Shown here piece after piece: positions 54,701 to 63,224 of a DNA stretch of 64,000 nt (position 1 is the first letter of the stretch; every line of letters begins with the position of its first letter). The stretch lies in contig CALUQN010000004.1 in assembly GCA_944322945.1 (NCBI GenBank), positions 1-64,000 on the forward strand. Direction: 5' to 3'. The position numbers and the translations under genes were made by a program. This DNA comes from Candidatus Gastranaerophilales bacterium (GTDB lineage: Bacteria > Cyanobacteriota > Vampirovibrionia > Gastranaerophilales > Gastranaerophilaceae). The notes under the pieces are model-generated. The model made no database searches. It saw only the letters and a list, made by a program, of their open reading frames with translations, and was not told the origin of the DNA.

Positions 54701-54735
54701 AAAAAAGGCACTCCGTAGAGTGCCTTTTTTGTTTC
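54701..54735. terminator. Intrinsic terminator after rpsO
   Basis: AAAAAAGGCACTC-CGTA-GAGTGCCTTTTTT, a perfect stem of thirteen pairs with U-tract on both strands. It ends the rpsO transcript and may insulate hydF. Confidence 0.9.
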
Positions 54736-54739
54736 AGAA

Positions 54740-55009
54740 TTAACCTCTGATACCTAACTTTTTAACCAATTCTCTGTACTCATCAAGGTTTTGGTCTTTC
54801 AGGTAAGAAAGTAATCTCTTTCTTTTACCAACCATCATTAACAAACCTCTTTTAGTAGCAAAGTCTTTTTTATTGTTTTTCAAGTGTTCGGTAAGTTCAG
54901 AAATTTTCTTGCTCATCAAAGCGATTTGAACGGCAGGAGAACCTGTGTCTTTTTCGTTCGCACCGTATTCTTTGATGATGTCTTGTTTGTTTTTCAAATT
55001 AATTGACAT
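54740..55009 (-). CDS. rpsO: 30S ribosomal protein S15
   Basis: 89 residues, the normal length. Signature [54 protein letters not shown]. Binds 16S rRNA in the platform. Stand-alone gene with its own terminator and AAGGAA upstream. Confidence 0.98.
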   Translation of the reverse strand: MSINLKNKQDIIKEYGANEKDTGSPAVQIALMSKKISELTEHLKNNKKDFATKRGLLMMVGKRKRLLSYLKDQNLDEYRELVKKLGIRG

Positions 55010-55123
55010 GATATATTTTTCCTTTTTTTAGTGTGAGCTGCTATTTGGCGTAAGCACTCTACAAGGATATCATAATATATCAATCCCAAAAATCAAGCCC
55101 GTACAGAAGCATGTTACGAATAA

Positions 55124-55570
55124 TTAAGTCATAAAATACAGCCCGTGTCTCTGCATATCGACAGCGCGGAAGCGTTGGTCAAGGGCAAGGTCTGCTGCCA
55201 TTTCCGCATCGGTTGTATTTTTGATTAAGTCAGTAGTGAGCCCGGCTGCACTTTTAAAGCTGCTGATTACGCCGGATGGTACCTGGCTTATATCTGTTAA
55301 ATTATTTTGTTTCATATATGTGAGCAATGACAGTTGATATTCATCCTGAGCTCTGTTCTGTTGTGATTTTAGATTGTCAAACAGATTCATATAGTTGTTA
55401 TATTTTTGGGTTGCATTTTCGTAAGCGATTTTGCCTTTCATCCAGAGCGGTGTACTTTTCAATTCAGCCATCATTTTGGCTTTATAATTCTCATAAGTGC
55501 CATACTGGTTTTGCAGTTCCGTACTTGAATTAAAGTAAAATTCTGATTTAATTCCGTCAGTTGATGCCAT
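55124..55570 (-). CDS. Hypothetical helical protein
   Basis: 148 residues, predicted mostly helical with a coiled-coil-like middle (NATQKYNNYMNLFDNLKSQQNRAQDEYQLSLLTYMKQ). No signal peptide or membrane helix. GGGAGA precedes the ATG. No family recognised. Confidence 0.6.
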   Translation of the reverse strand: MASTDGIKSEFYFNSSTELQNQYGTYENYKAKMMAELKSTPLWMKGKIAYENATQKYNNYMNLFDNLKSQQNRAQDEYQLSLLTYMKQNNLTDISQVPSGVISSFKSAAGLTTDLIKNTTDAEMAADLALDQRFRAVDMQRHGLYFMT

Positions 55571-55716
55571 AGATCTCCCTTTTTTCTTGTTCCGTATATA
55601 AATAAAGTATTTTTACGCTAAAAAATTGCCTTTTTGATTAAGTTTTGTAAAGTTTAATTATTCAAAGCACTATTTTTTTGCTACCATAGTAGGACAAAAA
55701 AGAGGAGTGAAGATAT

Positions 55717-56466
55717 ATGATAAAAGTTGCAGTATGCGGAAGTGAAGGGAAAATGGGCAAAGAAGTGGTTCAGGCTGTGATTGATGATGCCGAGACCGAA
55801 CTTGCCGCAAAGATTGATATCGCAGGGGACGATACATTTAAGACTATAGAAGAAGCTGCAAAGGCTGAAAAAATTGATGTACTGATTGATTTTACGCAGC
55901 CGAAATCAATATTTGAAAACGCAAAATACTGCCTGACGCACGGGATAAAAATAGTTATCGGAACAACGGGGCTGAAAGACGAACAAATTGAGGAATTGAA
56001 AAAATTGTCAAAGGAAAACGGTGCCGGTTGTTTTATAGCGCCGAATTTTTCGACAGGTGCAGTGTTGATGATGATGTTTGCCAAGCAGGCTGCCAAATAT
56101 TTTGACAACGCTGAGATAATTGAGCTTCACCACAACCAGAAGAAAGATGCTCCATCAGGTACTGCAATAAAAACCGCATTGATGATGTCAGAGGCAAACG
56201 AAAATTTCAAAAAAGGCAACTGTCCGGAAACTGAAACAATACAAGGCGCAAGAGGCGGAGAATCTTACGCCGGGATACAGATACATTCTGTCAGAATGCC
56301 CGGATATATAGCTTCGCAGGAAGTTCTGTTCGGTTCCAGCGGACAATTGTTCAAAATCCGCCATGACACTATGGACAGAAAGTGTTATATGCCGGGGGTA
56401 TTACTTGCTACAAAGCATGTTTATGCCGAAAACGACTTTGTCTACGGGCTTGAAAATATACTATAA
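55717..56466 (+). CDS. dapB: 4-hydroxy-tetrahydrodipicolinate reductase
   Basis: 249 residues. Nucleotide-binding AVCGSEGKMGKEVV, the catalytic ELHHNQKKDAPSGTAIK motif and the C-terminal GSSGQLFKIRHDTMDR. Reduces the dihydrodipicolinate precursor in diaminopimelate/lysine synthesis. Followed by asd with a 24-base gap, so the two form a lysine-pathway operon. AGAGGAG precedes the ATG. Confidence 0.97.
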   Translation: MIKVAVCGSEGKMGKEVVQAVIDDAETELAAKIDIAGDDTFKTIEEAAKAEKIDVLIDFTQPKSIFENAKYCLTHGIKIVIGTTGLKDEQIEELKKLSKENGAGCFIAPNFSTGAVLMMMFAKQAAKYFDNAEIIELHHNQKKDAPSGTAIKTALMMSEANENFKKGNCPETETIQGARGGESYAGIQIHSVRMPGYIASQEVLFGSSGQLFKIRHDTMDRKCYMPGVLLATKHVYAENDFVYGLENIL

Positions 56467-56490
56467 ATTCAACAAAAATAAGGAGCAGAT

Positions 56491-57507
56491 ATGAGAAAAC
56501 CAAACATAGCAATTTTAGGGGCAACAGGGGTTGTCGGACGGGAAATTACCAAAATTATTGATGAATTAAATATAGAATTTAACGAAATTAAATTTCTGTC
56601 AAGTGCCAAAAGCGCAGGTACAGAGCTGGAATTTCAAGGCAAAAAATATATAGTTGAAGAAGCTAAACCTGAAAGCTTTGACAATGTAAACATTGTACTC
56701 GCCTCTGCCGGCGCTTCAACCTCTAAAGTCTTTGCTCCGGAAATTGTAAAACGCGGCGGCGTCCTTATTGACAACTCCAGCGCTTTCAGAATGGAAAAAG
56801 ATGTTCCGCTGGTCATCGCCTACGTCAACGATGAAGATTTGAGAAAACATAAAGGTATTATTGCAAACCCGAACTGCTCAACTTCTCAGTTGATGCTTGT
56901 CCTGAAACCTCTGCACGAAAAAGCTAAAATTAAACGTTTGATAGTATCCACCTATCAGGCCGTTTCAGGTGCGGGATTAGCTGCAATTAACGAACTTACC
57001 GCGGACACAAAAGCTAATCTTGCCGGCGAAAAATTCGAAAATAAATGTTTTAAAAAGCCGATTTCGTTTAACGTAATCCCGCAAATCGACGTGTTCTGCG
57101 AAAACGGTTACACAAAAGAAGAAATGAAAGTTGCAAACGAAACTAAAAAAATTCTTCACCTGCCGGAAGAAACACCAATTTCCTGTACAGCTGCAAGAGT
57201 ACCTGTTTATAACGGACACTCTGAGGCTGTTGATATTGAGTTTGAAGAAAAAATTACGCCGGATGAGGTCAGAGAAATTCTTAAAAAATCTTTCGGTTTG
57301 ACAGTAATTGATAATCCTGAAAATTATGAGTACCCGACAACGCGTGATGCCTCCGGCGTCGATCCGGTTTTTGTCGGAAGAATTCGAAAAAATCTTGCGT
57401 TTGATAATGGAATTTCTCTCTGGTGCGTTGCCGATAACCTCAGAATTGGTGCAGCTTTGAACACGGTTAGACTTTGCAAAAAAGTTATTGAAATGGATTT
57501 ATTTTAA
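56491..57507 (+). CDS. asd: Aspartate-semialdehyde dehydrogenase
   Basis: 338 residues. NADP-binding ILGATGVVGREI, the catalytic-Cys motif NPNCSTSQLM (C~130), STYQAVSGAG, and PVYNGHSEA. Provides aspartate semialdehyde for DAP, lysine, threonine and methionine. AAGGAG precedes the ATG; a strong terminator follows. Confidence 0.97.
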   Translation: MRKPNIAILGATGVVGREITKIIDELNIEFNEIKFLSSAKSAGTELEFQGKKYIVEEAKPESFDNVNIVLASAGASTSKVFAPEIVKRGGVLIDNSSAFRMEKDVPLVIAYVNDEDLRKHKGIIANPNCSTSQLMLVLKPLHEKAKIKRLIVSTYQAVSGAGLAAINELTADTKANLAGEKFENKCFKKPISFNVIPQIDVFCENGYTKEEMKVANETKKILHLPEETPISCTAARVPVYNGHSEAVDIEFEEKITPDEVREILKKSFGLTVIDNPENYEYPTTRDASGVDPVFVGRIRKNLAFDNGISLWCVADNLRIGAALNTVRLCKKVIEMDLF

Positions 57508-57537
57508 TAAGAAAAATTTATAAAATATTTTTGACTT

Positions 57538-57577
57538 TTCACAGAAAATTATTAATAATTTTCTGTGAATTTTTTTT
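57538..57577 (+). terminator. Intrinsic terminator of the dapB-asd operon
   Basis: TTCACAGAAAATTATT is followed directly by its exact reverse complement, then eight T. The pairing could form a long AT-rich stem. Confidence 0.85.
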
Positions 57578-57690
57578 CAAAATTTTTTCAAAATTTTGTT
57601 AAAATTTCCGCAAAATTTCTAAACATTTGCGCAAAAAAAATTTTGTTTGTGCTTTAATCTAGTTACGGTAAATATAAAGGTCTTGAAATT

Positions 57691-57840
57691 ATGAAAACAC
57701 AAGAAAAAAAAGTAAATTTAATGGACAAAAAACATGTAATTACACAGGTTGATACCCACATTGAATCTCAACAGAACGATTCAATTTATGATTACCGTTC
57801 AAATATAGAAATGCTGGAACAGACCTTGCAGATTGCTTAA
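57691..57840 (+). CDS. Short hypothetical protein, 49 residues
   Basis: Starts MKTQEKKVNLMDKKH and ends RSNIEMLEQTLQIA. AAAGG lies ten bases upstream. It ends 12 bases before the next small gene on the same strand, so the pair is probably co-transcribed. Polar, likely helical; function unknown. Confidence 0.5.
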   Translation: MKTQEKKVNLMDKKHVITQVDTHIESQQNDSIYDYRSNIEMLEQTLQIA

Positions 57841-57852
57841 AAGGCGGTTTAA

Positions 57853-58116
57853 TTGGAAATTGCAAAACTTACGACCGGAGCGTTTCAAAAACAAAAAATG
57901 TACAGGCGTACGGTAATGACTCCGGCGGTTGATTATACTAAAAACTGTATTAAAAAAGCATTAAATATCAACTCCGAACCGCAAAAAGTTACAATGTCTT
58001 ATTGTGACCTTTTTGAACACTCTAAATCTATAGAACGTATTGCACGTGATTACCGTACGAAGTCAGAAGTTGCCCGTATTCTTGGCGGGCATGGAAATAT
58101 TGACTTTTTGCTTTAA
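57853..58116 (+). CDS. Small basic hypothetical protein
   Basis: 87 residues from a TTG start with AAGGCGG five bases upstream. Basic, with a middle VTMSYCDLFEHSKSIERIARDYRTKSEVARILGGHG that could fold as a small helical DNA- or RNA-binding unit, but no known domain is evident. Second gene of a two-gene run. Confidence 0.5.
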   Translation: MEIAKLTTGAFQKQKMYRRTVMTPAVDYTKNCIKKALNINSEPQKVTMSYCDLFEHSKSIERIARDYRTKSEVARILGGHGNIDFLL

Positions 58117-58339
58117 GATTTTTGCGATGGCTTGCATTTGTTTTGTAAGCAGTATAATTAAGTGAATAGCGAGTGGCGCTCAGTAAATAGACCTTAACTG
58201 TTTTGTCAGGCACTGCCTGACGATATTGTGTGTAGAATATTATTACCCCGCCTGTGTAAGTAAAATTACGTACAGGAAACAACGTAATTATAAATACGGA
58301 CTTTATTTTTTTTGAAAAACGTATATACTGATAATGTAA

Positions 58340-58440
58340 AAACGATTAAGGCTCAAGCCCGCAGGAAATAAAAACCTGCCACTGTTGACGGCAAAGCTGT
58401 TTATCGGCAAAACAAGGATGTTTTGTGTTCGGAAGGGAGA
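58340..58440 (+). ncRNA. Structured leader RNA, candidate riboswitch-like element
   Basis: Upstream of the small zinc-finger gene the sequence folds by eye into a junction: an outer CGAT/ATCG helix encloses GGC-TCAA-GCC, GCAGG-AAATAAAAA-CCTGC and ACGGC-AAA-GCTGT hairpins. Then CAAAAC-AAGGAT-GTTTTG follows just before the SD of the next gene. A GATAAT at 58330-58335 could start it near 58342. The phrase CCTGCCACTG recalls the B12 box, but the rest of a cobalamin riboswitch is absent. Bases 58117-58330 hold a GTCAGGCACTGCCTGAC palindrome (58205) and an AATTACGT/ACGTAATT hairpin, no gene. Confidence 0.5.
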
Positions 58441-58442
58441 TT

Positions 58443-58826
58443 ATGGGATATTTACACTGCTGCGGAGGGCTGCATAAGTGCAGAACTTTTTGCCTTGCCC
58501 CGCGTCAAAATTACGTGATTTCAGAATTGGATTACCTGAAATCTTGTCCTGTCTGCGGCCACACTGTTGTGCAACTTACCAGAGTCAGCGCGGATAACAA
58601 TATTTCCGTGGTCAGAAAAGTAAATAAAAAAGCGATTGATTTTTTTCAAAAATTAAAAATAAATATTTTATACGAAATAAAATCTACCAAAGAAGTTCTC
58701 CCAAGAGGAAGTTTTTATCTTAATTATAACGAATACGGGGTGCGCAAAAAATGTTATTCAAATCTTAGCGCACTCAAGATAGGATTAACTGAAAATAGAG
58801 ATTTAACCACCGCTAAAACTATATAA
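58443..58826 (+). CDS. Small protein with zinc-ribbon-like cysteines
   Basis: 127 residues from the ATG at 58443, which has GGAAGGGAG just upstream (an upstream GTG at 58425 would overlap that site). Cysteine/histidine pattern LHCCGGLHKCRTFC and CPVCGH suggests a zinc-binding knuckle. The C-terminal half is basic and Tyr-rich. It lies under the structured leader and just before the phage-like block; possibly a regulator. Family not recognised. Confidence 0.55.
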   Translation: MGYLHCCGGLHKCRTFCLAPRQNYVISELDYLKSCPVCGHTVVQLTRVSADNNISVVRKVNKKAIDFFQKLKINILYEIKSTKEVLPRGSFYLNYNEYGVRKKCYSNLSALKIGLTENRDLTTAKTI

Positions 58827-58854
58827 TCCTTTAATTATCTTACCTCATAACTAC

Positions 58855-58885
58855 GGGAAGCAATATTGCTTCCCTTTATTTTATA
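58855..58885 (+). terminator. Intrinsic terminator
   Basis: GGGAAGCAAT directly followed by its reverse complement ATTGCTTCCC, then TTTATTTTATATTT. It separates the zinc-ribbon gene from the LuxR-type gene. Confidence 0.9.
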
Positions 58886-58983
58886 TTTAAAAATGCGGAA
58901 ATATTATTAACAAAAATTTTTAGCAATTAGGCTAATATATAAAAAATAGATAACAAGCCCAAAATCCAAAAAAAGGAATTAAG

Positions 58984-59190
58984 ATGAAACTATCACCGAA
59001 GGAAACAGAAATTATAACTTTGGTTGCAAGGGGTTTTGAAGACAAAGAAATCGGCACAAAGCTTAAAATTTCAGGGCGAACCGTACAGACATATCTAACA
59101 CGAATAATGTTGAAACTTAATGCCAGAAACAGAACCGATGCAGCCGTCAGCTATATAAAACACAATCCGGAATATCTGAAACAACTTTAA
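58984..59190 (+). CDS. Stand-alone LuxR/GerE-type HTH protein
   Basis: 68 residues, only the GerE DNA-binding domain (LSPKETEIITLVARGFEDKEIGTKLKISGRTVQTYLTRIMLKLNARNRTDAA). No receiver or ligand domain, as in single-domain activators. AAAAAAGGAA precedes the ATG. It ends 15 bases before the amidase gene, so it leads the phage-like operon and is the obvious candidate for its control. Confidence 0.88.
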   Translation: MKLSPKETEIITLVARGFEDKEIGTKLKISGRTVQTYLTRIMLKLNARNRTDAAVSYIKHNPEYLKQL

Positions 59191-59205
59191 TCAGGAGAAG
59201 AAGAG

Positions 59206-59706
59206 ATGAAAAGAATTATACTGCACTGGACAGCCGGCGCTTATACGCCAAATGCCCACGATTTGGAGTGCTATCATTTTTTGGTGGATTCGACAGGCGG
59301 TATTCATAAAGGCAAGTTTGCACCTGAAAACAATCTTGTATGTAAAAAAGGCAATTACGCCGCGCACACAGGCGGCGGGAATACAGGTTCCGTCGGGGTA
59401 AGCTTTTGTGGTATGTACGGATTTAAAAATAAAAATGACTGCGGCAAATATCCTGTAACAAAAAAACAATTTGAAGCCGGGATGAAGTTATGTGCGCAGC
59501 TTGCTATAAAATACGACATTGAAATAACCCCGCAGACTGTAATGACGCATTATGAGTTCGGCAAGAAAAATCCGAATACAACAAGCGCCGGAAAAATTGA
59601 TATAACTTATATTCCGCCTTATCCGTGGGTAGACAAAAATGATGCGGGCAGCTTTATACGCTCAAAAATAAAGTGGTACAAAAATCAAATACAGGAGAAA
59701 CAATAA
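59206..59706 (+). CDS. N-acetylmuramoyl-L-alanine amidase, endolysin-like
   Basis: 166 residues, amidase_2 fold. Likely zinc ligands H7 (ILHWTAG) and H115 (TVMTHYEFG), with a third in the SAGKID region; the YHFLVDSTGGIHKG and YAAHTGGGNTGSVGVSF blocks are typical. No signal peptide, as expected for an endolysin released through a holin. Cleaves the amide bond between MurNAc and the peptide stem. GGAGAAGAAG precedes the ATG. Its stop overlaps the next start. Confidence 0.85.
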   Translation: MKRIILHWTAGAYTPNAHDLECYHFLVDSTGGIHKGKFAPENNLVCKKGNYAAHTGGGNTGSVGVSFCGMYGFKNKNDCGKYPVTKKQFEAGMKLCAQLAIKYDIEITPQTVMTHYEFGKKNPNTTSAGKIDITYIPPYPWVDKNDAGSFIRSKIKWYKNQIQEKQ

Positions 59707-61220
59707 TGGAAGTAGCTTACTACAATCTGTCAGGCGGGATAAATCAAGCTTTGACAAAAACAGAACTGGGTTTGGATACAAAGAAAATTTACTGGAGCGA
59801 TTCTGAAAATGTGGAGATTTTACAAAACCGCGGGATTTGCAAACAAAACGGCAACACGTGTTTTCTTGCTCTGACGGAGGAGGAAGAAATAACAGGACTG
59901 CATGAGCTTGTTGCGCACAATGAGAGATTTCTGCTTATCACAACAATTTCGGGCAAAATATATGTCAACAAAAACGGTACAACACTCTTGACCCTCCTTG
60001 ATAAAACCCTCGAAGGAAAAAATCCTGTCTTTGTGAATTTTTTGGACGGAATTTTTGTGTCCACAGAAGCAGACTGTCCGTTTTACATAAAAAAAGACCT
60101 CTCAATAGTTGAAACAAATGCAAAAGGTATAGACGGCATGCCGCTGCATTCTACAATAACAGCAGTATACAAAGGCAGAGTCTGGGTAGCGGAAGATTCA
60201 ATAATTTACTATTCTGCACTTGGCTCTTACACAGATTTTTCGACAGCAAACGACGCCGGTTACATAAAGGATTTTCACACTGATACTGCAGATATAATTG
60301 CATTGAAACCATACAAGGATTACCTTGCAATATACAAAAAGAATAATGTTTATCTGTTGACAGGTACAAGCCCGGAAGACTTTTCAATAACACCGTTTGC
60401 GGATAAAGGCGCACTTTCCGCAAAATCAATTGTAAACGTAGAAAATAAACAATATTTTTTAAGTAACGGGATTTTCGCGCTGGAGCAGGTTGGAGAGCTT
60501 AACCAAATTCAACTGGGGTCGGAAATTTCACAAAAAATTAAACCGGAATTTTCAAAATTTGACAAAGCACGCCTGAATGAAACAATAGCATTGCATTATG
60601 AAGATAAAAGCCAGATATGGTTTTTCTTTCCGTATTATCAGGAGTCAGACTGCAAGATTATCTGGATAAATGATTACGTCAACAAGTGCTGGTACAAGCG
60701 TGTAGTCCCGCAAAACATCAAAACCGCTGCTATTTACAATGACTACGTAATAACGGCAGACGATGCGGGAAAAATTTACAGGGAAGATTACGGCTCAACC
60801 TTCAATGGCGAACCGATACAGTTTATGTGGAAATCTCCGTTTCTTGCAATAAATTCTGCGCATCACAGAAAGACAATAGACGAATTTTACTTTTTACTGG
60901 ATGAATCCTATGACAATGATTTTTATTTTTCGGTATACAAAGACTACGACAGTGAATACTCGGATGACTCTGAAAGAATTTATTCCATTCACTATGAGCA
61001 TTTGATGTGGAACAACGGAACAGCCACTCAGGAATATATGGATTACTGGCCGGCGGAAGACGATACTGTTCCGGTCTGGGCTATCGGCAGAAACACTCTT
61101 GAAAAAGCCGAGATTTCAGAATCAAATTACGCAATACAGCTATGTGTAACCGGAACAGAAATCCAGCAAGCCTGCGGAATTATAGGGCTGCAATTTAAAG
61201 AAATATATAACGACGATTAA
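59706..61220 (+). CDS. Phage stabilisation-like protein (P22 gp10-like)
   Basis: 504 residues from the ATG at 59706, which forms a TAATG overlap with the amidase stop (GGAG just upstream). The sequence is almost all beta strands with repeated blades (VYKGRVWVAEDSIIYYSALGSYTDFS, YKDYLAIYKKNNVYLLTGTSPEDFSITPF, FLSNGIFALEQVGELNQIQLG), the pattern of the propeller-like head-completion/tail proteins of short-tailed phages. Exact family is inferred. Confidence 0.65.
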   Translation: MEVAYYNLSGGINQALTKTELGLDTKKIYWSDSENVEILQNRGICKQNGNTCFLALTEEEEITGLHELVAHNERFLLITTISGKIYVNKNGTTLLTLLDKTLEGKNPVFVNFLDGIFVSTEADCPFYIKKDLSIVETNAKGIDGMPLHSTITAVYKGRVWVAEDSIIYYSALGSYTDFSTANDAGYIKDFHTDTADIIALKPYKDYLAIYKKNNVYLLTGTSPEDFSITPFADKGALSAKSIVNVENKQYFLSNGIFALEQVGELNQIQLGSEISQKIKPEFSKFDKARLNETIALHYEDKSQIWFFFPYYQESDCKIIWINDYVNKCWYKRVVPQNIKTAAIYNDYVITADDAGKIYREDYGSTFNGEPIQFMWKSPFLAINSAHHRKTIDEFYFLLDESYDNDFYFSVYKDYDSEYSDDSERIYSIHYEHLMWNNGTATQEYMDYWPAEDDTVPVWAIGRNTLEKAEISESNYAIQLCVTGTEIQQACGIIGLQFKEIYNDD

Positions 61221-61283
61221 CCTGAAACACACTACTCATCAAAATTATAAATGTCACTACAAAAAAAAGAAAGGAACACCTAA

Positions 61284-62210
61284 ATGTCAAACAAATACGC
61301 TGCATTTATTCCGGAAATCTGGAGCCAAAAGTTAAATACAATGCTGGAAAAAGATTGTGTCATGCTCCAGTGCGTCAACAGAAATTATGAAGGCGATATC
61401 AAAAATCAGGGCGATAAAGTAAAAATTATCACACCTGCAAAAGTTAATGTATCAACATTAAGCGACGCTGCCTTAACTTACAACGAGCTTGAACCTACTT
61501 CAATGGAGCTTGTTATTGACCAGAAAAAATTCTTTGCATTCAAAATTAATGATGTCGCAGCTGTACAGGCAAACACTGATATTATGGAAGCCCACCTTGC
61601 CAATGCTAAAAAAGCGATTGAAGAGGTTCAAGATTCCTATCTTCTCGGCCAGCACGCTTACGTTGATTCCGCAAATATCATAGGAAGTGATGATACTCCG
61701 GTTACACTCAACAAAACAACAATCTACGAACAGTTTGTAAAACTTGCGCTGGCGTTAAAAAATTCTGACGCGGTAACAGGTTCAAAACGCCCGTGGGTAG
61801 TAATTAACCCGACGATTGAATCTTACCTTCTCCAGAGTACAGAATTTATCGGCGCACACAATGTAGCTGATGAAACCTTGAGAGAAGGCGCTATCGGCAG
61901 AATTGCAGGCATGGATGTACTTGTCAGCACAAATCTGACGGCAGTGGACGGTTTGTACTACGTCCTTGCCGGTACAAATGAAGCTATTACTTTTGCATCA
62001 CAACTTGCAAAAGTTGAAAGCCTGCGTGATAAAGACAGCTTCTCAGATTTAATCAGAGGCTTGTACCTTTACGGTGCAAAAACAGTTCAGCCAAAGGCTC
62101 TGGCTAAAATGGTCGTAGAAGCTCCGGAATCTTCTATTCCGGAAATTGATTCAGATTCAGACTCTGATAATGATACAGATACTGATGCTGATTCAGACAA
62201 TGATGTGTAA
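61284..62210 (+). CDS. Phage major capsid protein
   Basis: 308 residues. N-terminus AAFIPEIWSQKLNTMLEKDCVMLQCVNRNYEGDIKNQGDKVKI and the KKFFAFKINDVAAVQANTDIMEAHLANAKKAIEEVQDSYLLG region match HK97-fold major capsid proteins of the P22-coat type. The C-terminus carries a 20-residue Asp/Ser/Thr/Asn tail that looks disordered and strongly acidic. No protease or scaffold fusion. AAAGGA precedes the ATG. Codon use looks like that of the host genes around it. Confidence 0.85.
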   Translation: MSNKYAAFIPEIWSQKLNTMLEKDCVMLQCVNRNYEGDIKNQGDKVKIITPAKVNVSTLSDAALTYNELEPTSMELVIDQKKFFAFKINDVAAVQANTDIMEAHLANAKKAIEEVQDSYLLGQHAYVDSANIIGSDDTPVTLNKTTIYEQFVKLALALKNSDAVTGSKRPWVVINPTIESYLLQSTEFIGAHNVADETLREGAIGRIAGMDVLVSTNLTAVDGLYYVLAGTNEAITFASQLAKVESLRDKDSFSDLIRGLYLYGAKTVQPKALAKMVVEAPESSIPEIDSDSDSDNDTDTDADSDNDV

Positions 62211-62238
62211 TTAAGTATTTTTCACTTTCTTAACCCCT

Positions 62239-62281
62239 AAGGTGTCCGCGGATTTCTTTATATCTGCGGATGCCTTTATAA
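62239..62281 (+). terminator. Terminator or attenuator after the capsid gene
   Basis: AAGG-TG-TCCGC pairs with GCGGA-TG-CCTT, then TTTATAAAAA. An internal mismatch makes it moderate, which would let some transcription continue into the next genes. Confidence 0.65.
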
Positions 62282-62299
62282 AAAACAGAAAGGATATAA

Positions 62300-62572
62300 A
62301 TGTTTTCAAAATTTAAAGAAACGGTGAAGGAATTAGCCTACACAGCAGTTCTGAGGGCGGAAAAGGCGCTGGGAAGCAAAACCGGTCAGTTAAAAAAAGA
62401 AATGGCACTGAATTATATAATTAAAAATCTTCCCCTGCCGTCTATTCTCAAACCGCTAATCGTAAAGCTTTTATCAGGTTTTATAGATGACGCGATAGAA
62501 TTTGCCGTGGACTATATGAAAAGGCACAATTGTGAAGAACCGCAGACAGGAGAAATAAAAGATGAACTATAA
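62300..62572 (+). CDS. Holin-like or membrane-associated small phage protein
   Basis: 90 residues. AEKALGSKTGQLKKEMALNYIIKNLP is reminiscent of the phage holin LL-H family, followed by a moderately hydrophobic LPSILKPLIVKLLSGFIDDAIEFAV. It lacks the strong N-terminal helix of typical members, so the holin call is tentative. AAAGGA precedes the ATG. It overlaps the next gene by 11 bases. Confidence 0.45.
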   Translation: MFSKFKETVKELAYTAVLRAEKALGSKTGQLKKEMALNYIIKNLPLPSILKPLIVKLLSGFIDDAIEFAVDYMKRHNCEEPQTGEIKDEL

Positions 62573-63161
62573 CAACAAACAAGAAATTTCATCAACCGCC
62601 GAAAATCAAAATCCTATGTTGGAACAAGAGATTAAAGCATACTTAAAACAAAAATTGGAAAATCAAAACATTTCAAATCCGCAGCAGGAAATGCTGAGAA
62701 AAATGTTACTAAACAATGAGCAAGGGAATTCTTTGTTGAAAACATACGTAAACAATGTGTGTGACGCCATTATAAAAAATAATGCAAAAAGACAGGCAGC
62801 TCCGGCAGAAGATTTGAAAAAGTTTTTTGATATGGACGGCAGAAATGAAGTAATGGCATATCTTAACAATTCCAATATGGATTTTGACAGTGATGAAATC
62901 CAAAAAATATCAGCTATAGTGGAAAAGATAGAAAATTCAGCTATAGACAGATATTTGAAGCAAAAAGCCCGCGAAAAAACATTGCAGGAAGAGAACGAAT
63001 ATGCAAAGCAAAGGTTAAAATCCAATGCGCAGAATTCGGGGTACAATTCTCCCGGCAATAAAATTTTTACCCGCGAGCAAATCGGCAAGATGAGTAGTGC
63101 GGAATTTGCCAAAAATGAAAAATTAATCATGGAGCAGCTGCGCCAGGGGTTAATCCAATAA
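62562..63161 (+). CDS. Scaffold-like coiled-coil phage protein
   Basis: 199 residues, very polar and Gln/Asn/Lys-rich, with a long helical region (~105-155, DEIQKISAIVEKIENSAIDRYLKQKAREKTLQEENEYAKQRL). Position beside the capsid gene and composition suggest a scaffolding protein, although it lies after rather than before the capsid gene. GGAG precedes the ATG. Confidence 0.5.
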   Translation: MNYNNKQEISSTAENQNPMLEQEIKAYLKQKLENQNISNPQQEMLRKMLLNNEQGNSLLKTYVNNVCDAIIKNNAKRQAAPAEDLKKFFDMDGRNEVMAYLNNSNMDFDSDEIQKISAIVEKIENSAIDRYLKQKAREKTLQEENEYAKQRLKSNAQNSGYNSPGNKIFTREQIGKMSSAEFAKNEKLIMEQLRQGLIQ

Positions 63162-63174
63162 GCATATTCCATAA

Positions 63175-63208
63175 ACCGACGGGATACTTGAATATCCCGC
63201 CGGTTTTT
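63175..63208 (+). terminator. Intrinsic terminator between phage-like genes
   Basis: ACCG-A-CGGGATA pairs with TATCCCG-C-CGGT, followed by TTTTT. A strong hairpin inside a structural gene block is unusual for a lytic phage late operon. Confidence 0.85.
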
Positions 63209-63224
63209 AAAAAGGAGATAACTG

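Noticed and set aside
58340-58440. Cobalamin riboswitch
   Set aside because: Only a CCTGCCACTG phrase is similar; the GGTG..AAATCC-type and kissing-loop parts are absent and the downstream gene has no B12 link.
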